In this document: positions 38,645 through 52,250 of the stretch, in pieces
How the letters are laid out: the number at the start of each line of letters is the position of its first letter
Numbering within the stretch: position 1 is the stretch's first letter
Assembly (NCBI RefSeq): GCF_910592395.1
Contig: NC_088321.1
Coordinates: 13,518,001-13,578,000, forward strand
Reading direction: 5' to 3'
Source of the DNA: Lineus longissimus
Taxonomy: Eukaryota; Nemertea; Pilidiophora; Heteronemertea; Lineidae
DNA length: 60,000 bases
Position numbers and translations under genes: made by a program
Notes under the pieces: generated by a model
Told to the model about the DNA's origin: nothing
The model's database searches: none
Seen by the model: only the letters and a program-made list of their open reading frames with translations

Positions 38645-39160
38645 ATGCATCTTGAGGGTTGCATGCGCAGAGCGTGTCGTCTACCCCCCCCCCCCCCCCG
38701 TGAGGAAGATTACATCGCCCACTACTGCGGGTGTCCAGCCGCGAATGACGAGGAGGATAACGAAGATCAGACAGGAGGTTTCCCGGTTTTCCGCGGCATA
38801 CCGTATCAACAAGGATATGGAATTGGAGACACTCTAAGCAAAATGTTCAGAGGGATCGTTCCTGTATTGAAACGCACCGTCTTACCCCTAGCAAAACGAA
38901 CAGCAGCAAAAGCATGAAAGGTTCTGTTGAAACAAGGAGCAGCAATCCTTTCAGATGCCATCGGAGGAAAAAATGTAAAATCTGCGTTCAAAGAACGGGT
39001 CTTAGAGGGAGTAAAAGAAGTAGGAAAAGACGTTGTGGATACGATAACAACACACCGGACAGGTACAGGTCGAGGGACCAAACGTACGCTGGAAAGCCCG
39101 AATAGTCGAAGACGAACTAAACAAATTAAAGGACGATCCGAGGGATTCTTCGGTGGATAA
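38645..39160 (+). pseudogene. Minor-capsid-like protein split by one in-frame TGA
   Basis: One reading frame runs from 38645 to a TAA at 39158-39160, interrupted only by TGA at 38915-38917. The first part has a Pro run, an acidic patch, then GYGIGDTLSKMFRGIVPVLK with amphipathic character. The second part has GAAILSDAIGGKNVKSAFKE and a basic end (SRRRTKQIKGR). This Gly/Lys amphipathic layout is typical of the small membrane-active minor capsid proteins next to the capsid gene in Polinton/adintovirus elements. The poly-C run at 38681-38699 is a likely site of length change. Confidence 0.6.
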
Positions 39161-39204
39161 TTGTCGCTCATTGAACCCGTCTCCGCTGAGTCTACTGTAG
39201 CAAC

Positions 39205-40321
<1,117 letters not shown>

Positions 40322-40780
40322 GCAATTGAACCTTTCGCTGAAAGATTTTCCCTGGCAGTGTTCGACCGGAAAAGCAATCGAAGTTTCCAGCGTTTTTGCG
40401 GTCAGTGAACGAATCACTCCAGGGAAATCGCTTTATTATTTTGATTTACGATCAAGGAGCTGCCATACCAACAGCGACAATGGCAGCACACCATTAAAGG
40501 AGATAAATCTATTTTCTGGAGTTTCCTCTTTGATCAAAAAAACACTATTGAAGCCGATTCCCTTCTCCGCTGAAGCCTGCATGGCTTAATGCACAGCTGG
40601 TGGAGCCCCCTTTGTGCAATAACTAATCGATATCTGAAGAACACCTCGTCATTTGACAAAACTGCTCGATCCACCGCGACCCTCGACAACGGCAAATCAA
40701 TAAACACTCCAAACATGCTGTCATTGTACTACGCCTTGTCAGTGGCGCCTCTATCGTCCAACTGACCGAACCCTATCTGG
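40322..40780 (+). other. Unassigned 3' flank of the capsid-type element
   Basis: An open frame continues to 40589 with SLYYFDLRSRSCHTNS, which could be the capsid gene's displaced 3' end. No further element gene, integrase, polymerase or terminal repeat was recognised. Confidence 0.3.
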
Positions 40781-40909
40781 GATCCACCTGAAACAAGTTC
40801 TCAAACAATTTCTCAATCATTTGCCCGCGTGCTCCGAAGCCATCAAGAAGGATATTCACGCTATCAGGACGTACCGTCGTTTATCGTGACCTATCCAACA
40901 TTTAGGAAA

Positions 40910-40952
40910 ATGAGGCTGTTGACATTCAGTGCGATTCTTGTTTTATTAACAG
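40910..40952 (+). CDS. Candidate first exon encoding a signal peptide
   Basis: ATG opens MRLLTFSAILVLLT, a compact hydrophobic signal-peptide core, ending at CAG|GTAAGG in phase 1. A phase-1 intron right after a signal peptide is common in animal secreted-peptide genes. The context before ATG (GGAAA) is acceptable. The next exon is not identified. One phase-1-compatible acceptor with a good pyrimidine tract lies at 52711 and opens 51 codons to TGA (52878), but nothing else links them. Confidence 0.35.
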
Positions 40953-41507
40953 GTAAGGCGATTTTTAAAAACTTATTTTAAGTGTCATACTGTCATTTAC
41001 TCGCAGGTCACAATGACAAATTAAGTCGCTGTAAACATTAACTGTGCGTTATTTATTTACTAACTTTTATAGTTCACTGCTGGCACAGACTGAAGAAAAT
41101 TTATGAACACTGAAATTTGACCAACAACCTTTTGAATACTAATTTTGAAACGTATTCTTCAATGATAACATATATTCATTCTCAACTCCAAATCTTTTTA
41201 TCTGAGGAGATGGTGCATTGACCTCGTTAGAACCATGGTTAAAGGTATCTTTGTATCGCCCTTGTAAGAACTATGATTAAAGATTAAATACATGTATTTT
41301 TAAAAAGTTTTCGGCGAACTTGATCACCGCTCCGTCCCTCACAGAAGCTACTTTCTGTTGTCGGGCTCTTTTCGGTTAAAACATTGATTGCGAACTCGCA
41401 GTGGACGAATTGCGCACTATCTGTTTCCAAATTTTACGCCTACCATTCGGTTTTGTTTGTTTATCATAGCTGTAATATTGTCACCTATGCCAGGGAAAGC
41501 TAGATTT

Positions 41508-41700
41508 TGGCTTATGAGACACTCTTCACTTCCAGGATCCTATATCTAATGCCAGGCCCCTGGCGAGGAGCCACTTTGTACTCTATATATTTATCTTGCT
41601 GGCGGGTAATCAACCGGCCGCATCGGAAAGAGCAACCAACGGGACTCGCACCCTCGACATTCCGTTGGCCACGCAGCCATTGGGATCGGTGCGCACTTTG
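41508..41700 (-). mobile_element. Probable tRNA-derived SINE, longer copy
   Basis: On the minus strand it begins with a TGGCTGCGTGG A-box-like motif and GGGTGCGAGTCCC B-box-like motif, then a body shared with 45476-45612 (CATCGGAAAGAG, ATATCTAATGC, ATGAGACACTCTT on the plus strand). Confidence 0.5.
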
Positions 41701-43795
41701 GTTCCTAACTTTACCCCTACCCTTCGGTTCTGTTTGCGACACCAAAACCAATAAGCCTCGGCGAATACTAGTCCGAGTTACTATCTTCCGCGGGTAGCGA
41801 TTTGACGCAAATTCCAACTGAGTACAAGTTGCTAAGAAGCACGCTGAACCAATCCCCGCCTCCCGCAGAGATATTTGCCAATAGCACGGTTGCCATTGAG
41901 GAAGATATTCTGAGAATTTAATCACAAATGTAATACACTTGACCCTCGGTCGGGGTCTTGAAGCATCAGGCAAAGATCCTTGACTGACCGATCGTAGTCT
42001 GATCTGGCAACCGTCAGCCGATCAGCCTCTCCTCCCCATGTCCAACCTGATACGTTCAGGCACCACGGGTGGCACTAAGGCATCCACTACCGCGGGCTTA
42101 ATTCTAAACGATTTTATTTGTGGTATCCGCTACGGGGTTCTGTCGTGGCACGATCTTCGCCCTGGAATAGATTGATGATTTCTAAATGTTCTATCCGACG
42201 CAAAAACGGCCTTAGTACATTGTATGAACGACATTTAAATTTGTTGTTTGAATTCATTAAAGCCTTGGTCGATTGTGTTGTCTGGTGGTCGTTCGCATGA
42301 AAAAGACACACGCCGCTGCCGTGGCCTTGCCGTTTTTGGCAGATTTGCGATGATGAAGCAATACCTGGCTTGTAGTATATGTCAAATTATGCACATCAGA
42401 CCCTAAATTAGCATGCAGTGATCGCGAACATTGATACACACCCCATTTGCGAATAAGATAACGCGCGAGCATATGCATGCATGCATGTTGCAAGAATGCA
42501 TGTGGCATGCATTATGACTGACTAATGCCGTCGCCTGGAGTTAGAAATAGGAAATACAATGTAGATATAGTTGGCCCAACAGTAAATTCATGTGAATGAT
42601 TGGGGTGACCCTATAGGTCGTGAAGGGTGGAACTTTGAACAGGTGCAGACGCTGCGTGATTGAAACCCGAGTAGACTACTTTAATCATCCACTGAAATCT
42701 GACATCCAATTTTCTCCCTTAAATTACCGTTTATTTACCTAATTTAGCCAACTCGTTTCATTTAAGGTTATCAGTCTTTGAGTTAATGTATCGGTTGATG
42801 TGGATGAATTACGCTCATCGTTCGATGATTGTTGAATTCTTTGATCTAACGGCGGAGTCGGAATCGGTACCCCTCGGTTTACGCGATACCGATTCGTCAC
42901 TCACGTTACGCAGTTAAAAATAACGATGTCGGGAGATTTTTAATTTTGTCAAGCGTACGGTGGTTTGCGGTCGAATTCTCTCTATGACTTTTCTCGCAGT
43001 TAACTTCGTAAAAAAGGCGCCTGAATCCAAATTCAGGCCTGATTTGTTTTTTCCAAACGTAACCAACAAAATCTTTGCTTTGCAATGTGGCATGCGCAGT
43101 GCGATTCAAGCCAAATCGCATTCGGTTGAAACCTACACTGGGACCAGTCACCGCTGGACTTGATATTCATCCGTGGTCGCAGCGATGACCGATCGATTCT
43201 TGTCGTTGGCAGAGGCGACGACAACCACAAATGAGGGACGACAATATTATCGCCAGTCGTCTATTCCACAACACATCATACAAGAACACAATCTCCTCAC
43301 CTCGCCATTTGTAACGGTTCTATGCTAAGTTAATGTAAGTGGTACTAACATTTGGTATCTTCCGGTTCGGAAGGCAAATGAGTCGCAGTCCTCTCATTGG
43401 GATATTGTGGGGTTGTTTATTGTCCCTCACATAAACCTGCTTGCACCAATTCCACGCGCGCCGCGCACAGACATCAAAGCATCCTTAATACCTGTTTACC
43501 AATGTTTTGTGTACCGTTCATGCATTTTGATTGCGCAATTAACTCAAAGACACCGAAGTCAGAACGACATTAAAGTAACTGATTTAAGGGGCAATTGTCG
43601 TTTAATTAGGCAGTAATTTAAGCGAAAAGAGAGAGGTCGTTAACACTGTTTAGAAAAGTTTATGCCGACGCATGTTCTGCTTTTAAGTGCATCGTGTCTT
43701 TGCATCTCTTCGTTTTATCCCGGTCTTTTTGGCGTGTTGCCCAACAACGAAAACAAACGATACATCTATATATCAAACATTGCAGTTTGTGCAAT

Positions 43796-43892
43796 CATGA
43801 AGTTGTTATTCATGGGGTCGATGTTATGAGAGTCGCCCTGATAACTCTTTTAAGTAGAACAATGGGAATTTAGGCCTAGCTGCGAAAGGGCT
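43796..43892 (+). repeat. Dispersed repeat, copy 2 (partner at 13929)
   Basis: Shares ATGGGGTCGATGTTAT, CCTGATAA and GAACAATGGGAATT in order with the intron 12b copy. Confidence 0.6.
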
Positions 43893-45475
43893 CTTGACTG
43901 TGTGTAGGGCTATGTCTGAATTCTTTTAGCGAGAAAAGAAAAGCAATAACGTAATCAATCCCTTTCTACTAATAAATCAGAATCCCTAATAACCAGTGGC
44001 CGGTGCTAGGTGTTGAGAAACTAGAATATACGACCCTGGGGATATAACCAAGAGTCTCGTACATACATAGGTCACGCACTACCCTCAACTAACAGGTTCT
44101 TAAAAGCTTTTACGTTTAATTGGTGTTTATGGGTTTCTCTTTAAATAACTTTAGGGGGAAATATATCTTGTGTTCAGAGGCAAATGCTTTTAAGATCTCC
44201 GTGATATATATTCAAAGTGTTTTCACTAAACAGATTTGACCAATTAGCAATTCGAAGTCGGTGTCAACGAGTCTACTTGAAGTTGTTGTTGTTGTCCTTA
44301 ATTGATTTCAAAAATTGACGGATTCAACCTCGACCTCAGGTTACTCCGTGCGCTTCGTGAAAGGTTTAATTATTGGTTTCGTCGTGTTTGGAGGAGAAAC
44401 CTTCAGAATATTGTGTCGGGATATGAATCGGATGAATGAAAATAATCGTAACTATGGGGACCTGCAAGATAGCGACGAAAGTGAGTTCTCGCTAATCCCC
44501 CGAAACGCCCGAACGGGAACGCCTGTCCGATTGTTCGACATCGTGCTCAGGAGCGCGAACAATGAGATAGGCGTACGTGTTAGTGTTTGGGGGATCAGCG
44601 ACTAGCGATCATGATCGATGCTGCAAACATCTTCTGTTTGCGGTGGTAATTCGAGGTGCTTGTTATAGCTACGCCCCTGCAACTGGGCGTGGTATTTACA
44701 TACCTGCCGATGGGCTTCTTGTACCTTTAATTAAGTTACGCCAATTTGCGGCGATCGTGTAGTACGCTCACTAAGCAATAGCAAGAAGTACTCGGCAAAA
44801 GAATTCTTTTTTATGTGCGGTCAATGTCGCACGCACTCTTTCAACTAGCCTGCGAATGCATGGTTTCAGAAGAAAAAAATTGAATTCTATTTGTGGTTCA
44901 TGTATTTGTTTATACCCCATATCCATAAACGTGTTGTTGTTTTTTTTAAACAAACCCGTCGCTTTGTGAACATGACACCAGCCCTATATTATTGATCACA
45001 AAATGGAAAACATTAGCTATTTTTTTACATTATTCATGAGGTTTTTGCTAGTGATATGTGATGTACGTGCCTACTTTAACCAACATCGGTAACGTAATGT
45101 TTTGTACTTCCGTAAGAGTTTTTTTCCGTTTCCTTCCGTTATTGGCAATGGCACTCTAGATTTTGACTCGATTATTGGCCCATATTCAAATGAGATCAAA
45201 TGATATTATCTCTGACGACACTTATTGCCATTAAACCATCAAATATGGATACTGTATAAGCGGCCATATTTTGTAATTCGCTAAAAATGTTATTTTGGCG
45301 GATTACAAAATTTCTTTTGGTTCTTCAAACAAAAAATTTTTTTCTCGATTATCATATTTGCGAATGTAGCTTTTTATGCGAAATCTGAAAAATTAAACGA
45401 GTATTGAACGAGTAATATAAGTTTGTTTATCGTAGTGTCATCCAGAATGAAAGGGCCAGCCAGCTTCGGCGTACA

Positions 45476-45612
45476 TTATGAGACACTCTTTACTTCCGAA
45501 CTCCTATATCTAATGCTAGGCGCATGGCGAGAAGGCAGTTGGTACCCTATTTCTAAATAGCTGGCAGCTAACCAACCGACCGCATCGGAAAGAGGTTACC
45601 AGCGGGCCTTTT
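45476..45612 (-). mobile_element. Related SINE copy lacking the tRNA-like head
   Basis: Matches 41511-41650 in the same orientation (TTATGAGACACTCTT.ACTTCC through CCGCATCGGAAAGAG) and stops before the promoter-like part, as expected of a 5'-truncated copy. Confidence 0.55.
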
Positions 45613-45776
45613 TTCATACCGGGTTAATGAGGTGACGTAATTGATTGAGCTAATTAGTATTCACTCTGAGTGTTCGGCTCACACCTCATTTACCCCATTC
45701 AACAGACGCCATTGATGTTTAGTGCCCTATTTTGGGAAGCCCTGGTATTTTTCAAAGGTTTTTAAAGAATCCGACC

Positions 45777-45834
45777 TTTCAGGGAAAAGTCGGACTTTTG
45801 TCGGATAAATCAGGAAAAAGTTAGAGAAACCGTT
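45777..45834. repeat. Dispersed inverted repeat (partner at 52183-52250)
   Basis: TTTCAGGGAAAAGTCGGAC and TTTTGTCGGATAAATCAGG occur here and in reverse complement at 52183-52250, which has a 10-12 base extra insert. Confidence 0.8.
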
Positions 45835-47379
45835 GAGAAGTCGGAAAATGCCTCCCTAGTGTCGTGTCCTTTGTGAACGACGTGTGAACCGATTTTTTAT
45901 GTTACTATTCTAATTCGCCTGTTATTCCGGAATGAAAAAAATAAGCCTGTACTTTAGCGCTCAGAAATATCAGTTTGGTATTTTAGAACTCTTTAATAGT
46001 TTCTAAAAATCTTTTTCCATTCATCAGACCAGGGGAAAAGATAAAGCTCACAAGTTTCCGATTTTCCTCTGCCCACACTCTGCCCTGAAGTACCTTTGTA
46101 TTAAAGTACGGGTTGACGCTCTTTCTAAAATCTTCGTTAAAAGGTTGAATTAGCTTGCTGTCATAAAGCTTCTGCAGCCGCCTCGGTTTCGGCCTCCAAT
46201 TAAGCTCCACCCTCGCTGTGTTTGGTTATTCTCCAAAGTAGCAATAACATTAAAACCACATTATTCGGTATTAAAATCGACTTGTTTTAGAATAGAAACC
46301 CTTCTTGGGAAACAAGTTGATCATCTTGACTACAGCGATAACATTCATATGCTGAAAATTGATGCAGAATGCTGAATGGTATACTAACTAGCTACATAGT
46401 ATACGACCCTAACTAGTAAATGTAACACTTTGTACATAATGTCATTTCATTTACCTTTCATTTCTAAGCGTTTATGCTATTCATTGTAAATTTTGTCTTC
46501 TTATCTAAGGAGGAATAAACAAATATATATACAAAGTGTTGTTTAAAAAATTGGAAAGTTTAAAATAGTTGCATATAACCGGATTTTTTAAAGTTCAACT
46601 GTCTACTTGAACCAAGTGGGTCAGGTAAGTGAGAAAGTGTACTCTGTCCGGTAATCGATATTATGGTTCTAGAGAAACCTGTGCATTTCCGACGCCAGAA
46701 CTTAATTGAACTTAATTGAATTTTTGGGGGCAGAGTGCAGATGATAGGAAGAAGATGATTTATCATGATAACGAGATCACTTCACATAATAAAAAAGTTC
46801 CTCAATTAGTTGCACGTAAGCCATCCTGAGATCCGGCTTTTTTATCCCTACGTCGTATTTCGAGTGACTGTGTATATTGAAAACAACTGGTGCCAGGATG
46901 CACATTAATCAGATATGCTAACTTTTTTCACGATATTATTTTACAGTTATCTCAGTTCAACAACGGCCTCCCAGGTGGCCAGATTTGCCTCATTCAGTGC
47001 TGCCACCTGGGATATAAATTATAACGAAAACTATCATCTCACTCAAGTTTTACTGCTAACCTCCGCACGAAAAACCAATGTATCACACGCTCTGCTTATC
47101 CCTTTACATGCAACTGCCGTCTTTACGGCGTATTATTTTTAGAGCGGAAAGATTGCAAAAACTATTTCATTAACTTCGTCAAGACTAACGACGGCGTTTG
47201 CGAATCCTTTTTTCATACGTATTGTCAATCATTGCTGACAATAACAAGTTCCCTTCCAATTATAGTGATTTTGATTATCTTAGACAGTCAGTGACGAGCT
47301 GTTTGCAAATTTACTGAATGTTTCATCCACCTCCGGATCTCGAATTATTTGAATCTCAAGGACTGCGTTACTAATGCTA

Positions 47380-47404
47380 AAGGAATTGATACCGAACTGG
47401 AGGT
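47380..47404. repeat. 25-bp perfect inverted repeat (partner at 52640-52664)
   Basis: A 25-base stretch beginning AAGGAATTGATACC is present as an exact reverse complement at 52640-52664. It is probably part of the same dispersed family as 45777/52183. Confidence 0.8.
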
Positions 47405-49083
47405 AATGGTTCATTCCTCACCACGATTTATCTACTTTGTCTTGTTTGTTATTCTACTCCGGCAAAAATCCCCGTAATTTTGCCGCTTCCACCACTAACC
47501 ACAGTCGTCTGCACCAAATTGAGGGTAATGACATCGCAAATGATCTACTCTCGTCAAACAAACATCTGATTAACCCAGAATTATCCTCTTTTCAACATGT
47601 GTGGGCCTGATGGAGAGAAACTACTCCCAAATACCCGATTCCGGTGACAAAAGCCAGTCATTTTGTTGATGAATACCGTAATTTTGGTACAAGATTGGAA
47701 CTCTTCATTCATGGTGGATCACGGTGATGAAAATACTAGGGAAGTAAAGGCGGTTAGTTTCTGGTGACACATGAGTAAACGGATATGGCTTCCGGTTGGA
47801 GAAGTCACGTTCGAGTAAATAGTAAGGAGATATGATGCCTTCTGCGGTTGGTGAAGGTTTGAACCTTTTTCTCAATTTACGTGGGGCGTTTCAGCAGTGT
47901 CTGTATTGACCAATCACAATACATCTAATATGCATGTTATTTTCGTAGAATCCACGGCTTTGATTGGTCGATACATAAAGTTACATGAAGACACCGCGCA
48001 TTAAACATGCATAACCACTTCCATCGAACAATATCGTGCCTCTTTCAAAACACGCCAATGGCATTGCGCATACGCAATGAGCATACCAGGCGATCGAAGG
48101 GCTGTTGCCTTATTTCTACGAACAGTTTTTTTTTAAATGAGGGTGATTAACATCGATTTGTCAGACATTCATATTCCTAAGTGGCATACCGTTGATTTCC
48201 TTCTTCTCGCTAAATATGATACAATTGAGTTGAAGGGCGTGCATTTGCCATCTCCTTAAACAGTATGTAATAGAACTAAAATGATTCCCCTGAAGATTTT
48301 GAATGGGTTAGGAAAGCATGCGGTACTTAGCTACGTGTAGGCTGTATAATGGTAATTAGTGAATTACCTGAAACTACATTAGCTAGGGTAATATACAATT
48401 TAGGTGCCTTAAGGCCAATCACGCCGCAGTTGTCTAAATACTTGATTCCTACACCCGGCATGCACTCGATCAGTCACTATCCCGCAGCGGATTGATACAC
48501 ATCTACTCTTAATTGATATCCGGAGTACGTTTGGAAATCAATCGGAAAAATGCCCGCGGTAGATCTAGTTTTGGTGTTCGACTGAAAAGAAGGAAAGGAA
48601 CAAATAGTTTCATTAGATGTATATATTATAAGAAGTCACCAAAAAATGTGTTTTGACCGTGATTCTGGCCGAAAAGTTTCAAAAAGTGTCATATTGCCTT
48701 CCCCGCATTTTCTGTACAAAGACCTAGCCACGCCCCTGGATATCGGCTTGGCCGGGTGATCCTGGTTCCCAGAAGAAGATCATTCATTGCCAGAGCCTGT
48801 AACTTAATCACATCTGCCTCAGCGCTCTAGTAAAATTTGTAGCACCTTGTCACTTGCTCTTCAGGCATCGCCGAGACGTGTCATTCGACTCAAATCCAAT
48901 CCTCTTTTCGTATCTAAAGGAAATCGAAAAAATTGCTAGGAGTACTTTAAGAAGGAATAAACTTACTTATTCAAATTCAAGACTTGGGTTCCTTTAATGC
49001 GTCTATTACAAGACGAGAACATGAGAAAAACGCCAATTTAAAAAAAATCAAACTTTTGAGATGAAAGGAAAGGGCTCGATGTA

Positions 49084-50244
49084 CACTCATGGTCAAAAGT
49101 AAATGGACACCAGTTTTTCTTGAATTTCTCAAAAACTAGGCTAAGCAGAAACATTCACCTAACACCGATTGTAGCAAATGATCTTGGCTATTGAATAATG
49201 CTAAAATTTTAAAAATCTGTTTAGTTTTGCCTTTGATAGGAGAAATTTGGTAAATGTCTCTTTTTCACTACTTCTTTATTAGCAGGAATTCACCAATAAA
49301 AATTACATCCTCTTGTTCGACTCATGAAGGCCTTTCATAATATATCCAGTTTTTGAAATAATTCAAACTAGAAATGTGGTTTTTGGCCACTTTTACGGTA
49401 ATGATTTGGATCATGCTTGACACATCTACGACATGGTCCCTTCTTTTCTATTGAACAGACCTTTTGAGTGAATGAGTGGGCATTGTGTTTTTCATGGCAG
49501 GGTGGTCAACAGACCTTTTACAAAAGGTGGACATTATTATCTAAATTTGAATATTGACAGGCCTATTCAATTATTATTGTGGTGGGTTGTTGATCAATTT
49601 GAATGCTTTTAAGAAGTGACTTGTGGTCATTTACCTTTTTGTGTTCATTTTAAATTTGAATCAACATCTAGGCCACTTCATGTCACTTGAATAATTGTGT
49701 TGGGATTCCCAGATTAGTAATCTGACCAGTTAACTAAAATGACAACCATGTAACGCAATTGGTAATAGACCTGACCATAATCGTTGGGCCTGTGCCTAGT
49801 CATTGTGAAACAGACAGATCACAATACAAGACAATTGGCATTCATTCACAACCACTTCACTTCATTTGGAGTTGACGATGGTTTAATGGGACTATGTCAA
49901 AGGTGTATCCAGTGGGGTAAAAATCATTACCGTAAAAGTGGCCAAAAACCACATTTCTAGTTTGAATTATTTCAAAAACTGGATATATTATGAAAGGCCT
50001 TCATGAGTCGAACATGAGGATGTAATTTTTATTGGTGAATTCCTGCTAATAAAGAAGTAGTGAAAAAGAGACATTTACCAAATTTCTCCTATCAAAGGCA
50101 AAACTAAACAGATTTTTAAAATTTTAGCATTATTCAATAGCCAAGATCATTTGCTACAATCGGTGTTAGGTGAATGTTTCTGCTTAGCCTAGTTTTTGAG
50201 AAATTCAAGAAAAACTAGTGTCCATTTACTTTTGACCATGAGTG
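49084..50244. mobile_element. Young Tc1/mariner-type non-autonomous transposon with 324-bp inverted repeats
   Basis: Left arm 49084-49407 and right arm 49921-50244 are inverted copies with about two mismatches, flanked by TA on both sides (49082-49083 and 50245-50246). The tips read CACTCATGGTCAAAAGTAAA, a Tc1/mariner-like end. The 513-bp centre has no transposase-like ORF, so mobility would need an enzyme encoded elsewhere. Confidence 0.92.
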
Positions 50245-50708
50245 TACTTTTGGTGCCGCCAGTTTTACTTTCATGTTGGCCTACACCTGCAGATTTCAAA
50301 TCCATAATAGTATTCAACTTACCAATAAGCGGCGATTTTTACTAGGGCATACGTCATAATGACGGAAAATCTGTAAGACCTCGGGCCACTTGAGTGACAG
50401 TCGTTGGGGAGAAACTACGACATGTCCCAGTTGGGGTATTTGGCGAGGTTGGGGGAAAGCGGACTCAAAAGACACTGGTGACCATAACCGCATCAGCCAA
50501 ATTTACCAAATTACCGCTTTCCACCACTCTTTTTGTGAGGCAGTCAGTTTTTTTGACGTGTCATCATGTATATTTTCCTAAGATGTTGTTTTTGACAAAC
50601 GTAATATCATCCATGTTCCCTAAATTTTTGTTTATTTCGAGTTAAAAGTTTAGTGAAAATTGTGTACACATTCTTAGAAACTAGATTCCCTCAAAAAGTA
50701 GCAGTCCT

Positions 50709-50961
50709 TAAAGGCCTACGCCGTACGTAAAAAAACCACGAAATTTGTAAATAAATTTGAAATTTGTAAATAAGTTTGAAAATTTTCAATTGCTATAACA
50801 CGTACTAAATATGAATTTCAGCATTGCCATTGTGTGAACAGATATACATATACTACAGATGCCAAGTTTTAGCAAATTCGCATGCATAATAACTGCACTA
50901 TGGGATTGTGTATAACGGCATTTCTATTTTCCTGGACCACCATGAACAGCGCACCCTTTAA
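50709..50961. mobile_element. Same family, copy 5, outside the gene
   Basis: Starts TTAAAGGCCTACGCCG and ends CAGCGCACCCTTTAAAGG, with TTTCAGCATTGCCATTG inside. Confidence 0.75.
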
Positions 50962-52182
50962 AGGATTTCATAGCCGATTTTAATTTTCGCAAAACGAGGT
51001 TTACCCACGGGAGCATGAAATTATATCCTTCATATCGATTTCATATCGGATCTTGTCAAGCTATGTTATCGCAACCCTTAAAAGAACAACGGTGTGATTT
51101 ACATTATTTTTCTATACCATAACATCTTCCAGCAGTTCAGAGTGAATTGATATCGAATCCATCACCAGAAAAAAAACCGACTTGGTGTCGATGGCCTGAT
51201 CAGGGGGTACAAGGCTCAAATTGACTGTTGCATGATGCTGAGGGAAATTTTATTAACTGGCCTACCGTAGCTGAGAGCAGAAATGTGACTCACAGGTTAA
51301 ACTTCTAAATGGAAGCATGTCCTCAGGTGGTGGTGATTTTCGGCTACAATTCTTTAAATGTACGCAATGTTTTACAAGAACATAGAAGATTTTTCACCAA
51401 TCATTTAGTTTATGTATCACATATTCATCTGTGAATAATTCATGCCTATTTCACCAGAAGAAAGGGTTTGAATCCAACGTGAAAAAGAAAACCCGTTTGT
51501 AAAAATGTAGAGAGAAATTTCGCGCCATGATGGAATGTCGAAAGCTGATGTGACGTAGCTGATGAACCCCATCTGGCATGTCATATCAGCTTTTTTTACC
51601 GGGACGTTTGACACTTTCCATTTCTCTTCATGTTTCCTTTAAGTCGAGCCGGAAATTTTATCAGCGGTTTTTTTCTTCAGTTTTGATCAACGTCGCGGAA
51701 GAACTACTTGTGGGTTTCTGTGATTCGAAGATTAAAGCAATATCTTTTGATTAAATACTTCCCTGATCTCTCCTAATCTGGCTTCAAAGCATTCTCGAAA
51801 GCAGACATAACATTCTAGCATAACGTATTTTCTCTGCCAGTATAAGCTTCCATGTCGTGACATCGCTCTACATTATATATTGCGATTGCGTGCATGTAGC
51901 GTCATCAGACTGAAAATGGCCGCGACCGCAGATTCGTTCTCGCTTTGAGGATAAAATTACAAAAATGTATGCATCCTGACTAACTGGTTATTTATATCAG
52001 CTCATTCTTAATATACCGAGGAAATGTAAAAACTGTGGTGGTCGAGATGCGTTATTTTCTTAGCTTTGATTAATTTCCATTCTCCCTGAATGCATTGCAA
52101 TCCTATGCTATCCAAGTTCTGTTGTTCATGTTTGATAAAAGCATCTTTCATTCAGGAGTAACCTTGGCGATCACTAGTTCTT

Positions 52183-52250
52183 AACGGTTTCTCTAACTTT
52201 TTCCTGATTTATCCGACAAAAGTCCCGCTTTGTCCGACTTTTCCCTGAAA
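52183..52250. repeat. Dispersed inverted repeat (partner at 45777-45834)
   Basis: Reverse-complement match to 45777-45834, with one internal insertion. Confidence 0.8.

Larger units (their letters stand above)
40953..49081. other. Intergenic or intronic DNA without a recognised gene
   Basis: Contains dispersed repeat pairs and no convincing gene. Open frames are short and overlap on both strands. A 96-codon frame at 44315-44605 and a 75-codon minus frame at 45983-46210 have no recognisable motif. Confidence 0.5.

Noticed and set aside
41512-41973. 153-codon minus-strand frame
   Set aside because: Overlaps a probable SINE and an open plus-strand frame; composition is not protein-like.
45983-46210. 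75-codon minus-strand frame starting MELNWRPKPRR
   Set aside because: Looks somewhat protein-like, but there is no homology I can name and it lies between dispersed repeats.
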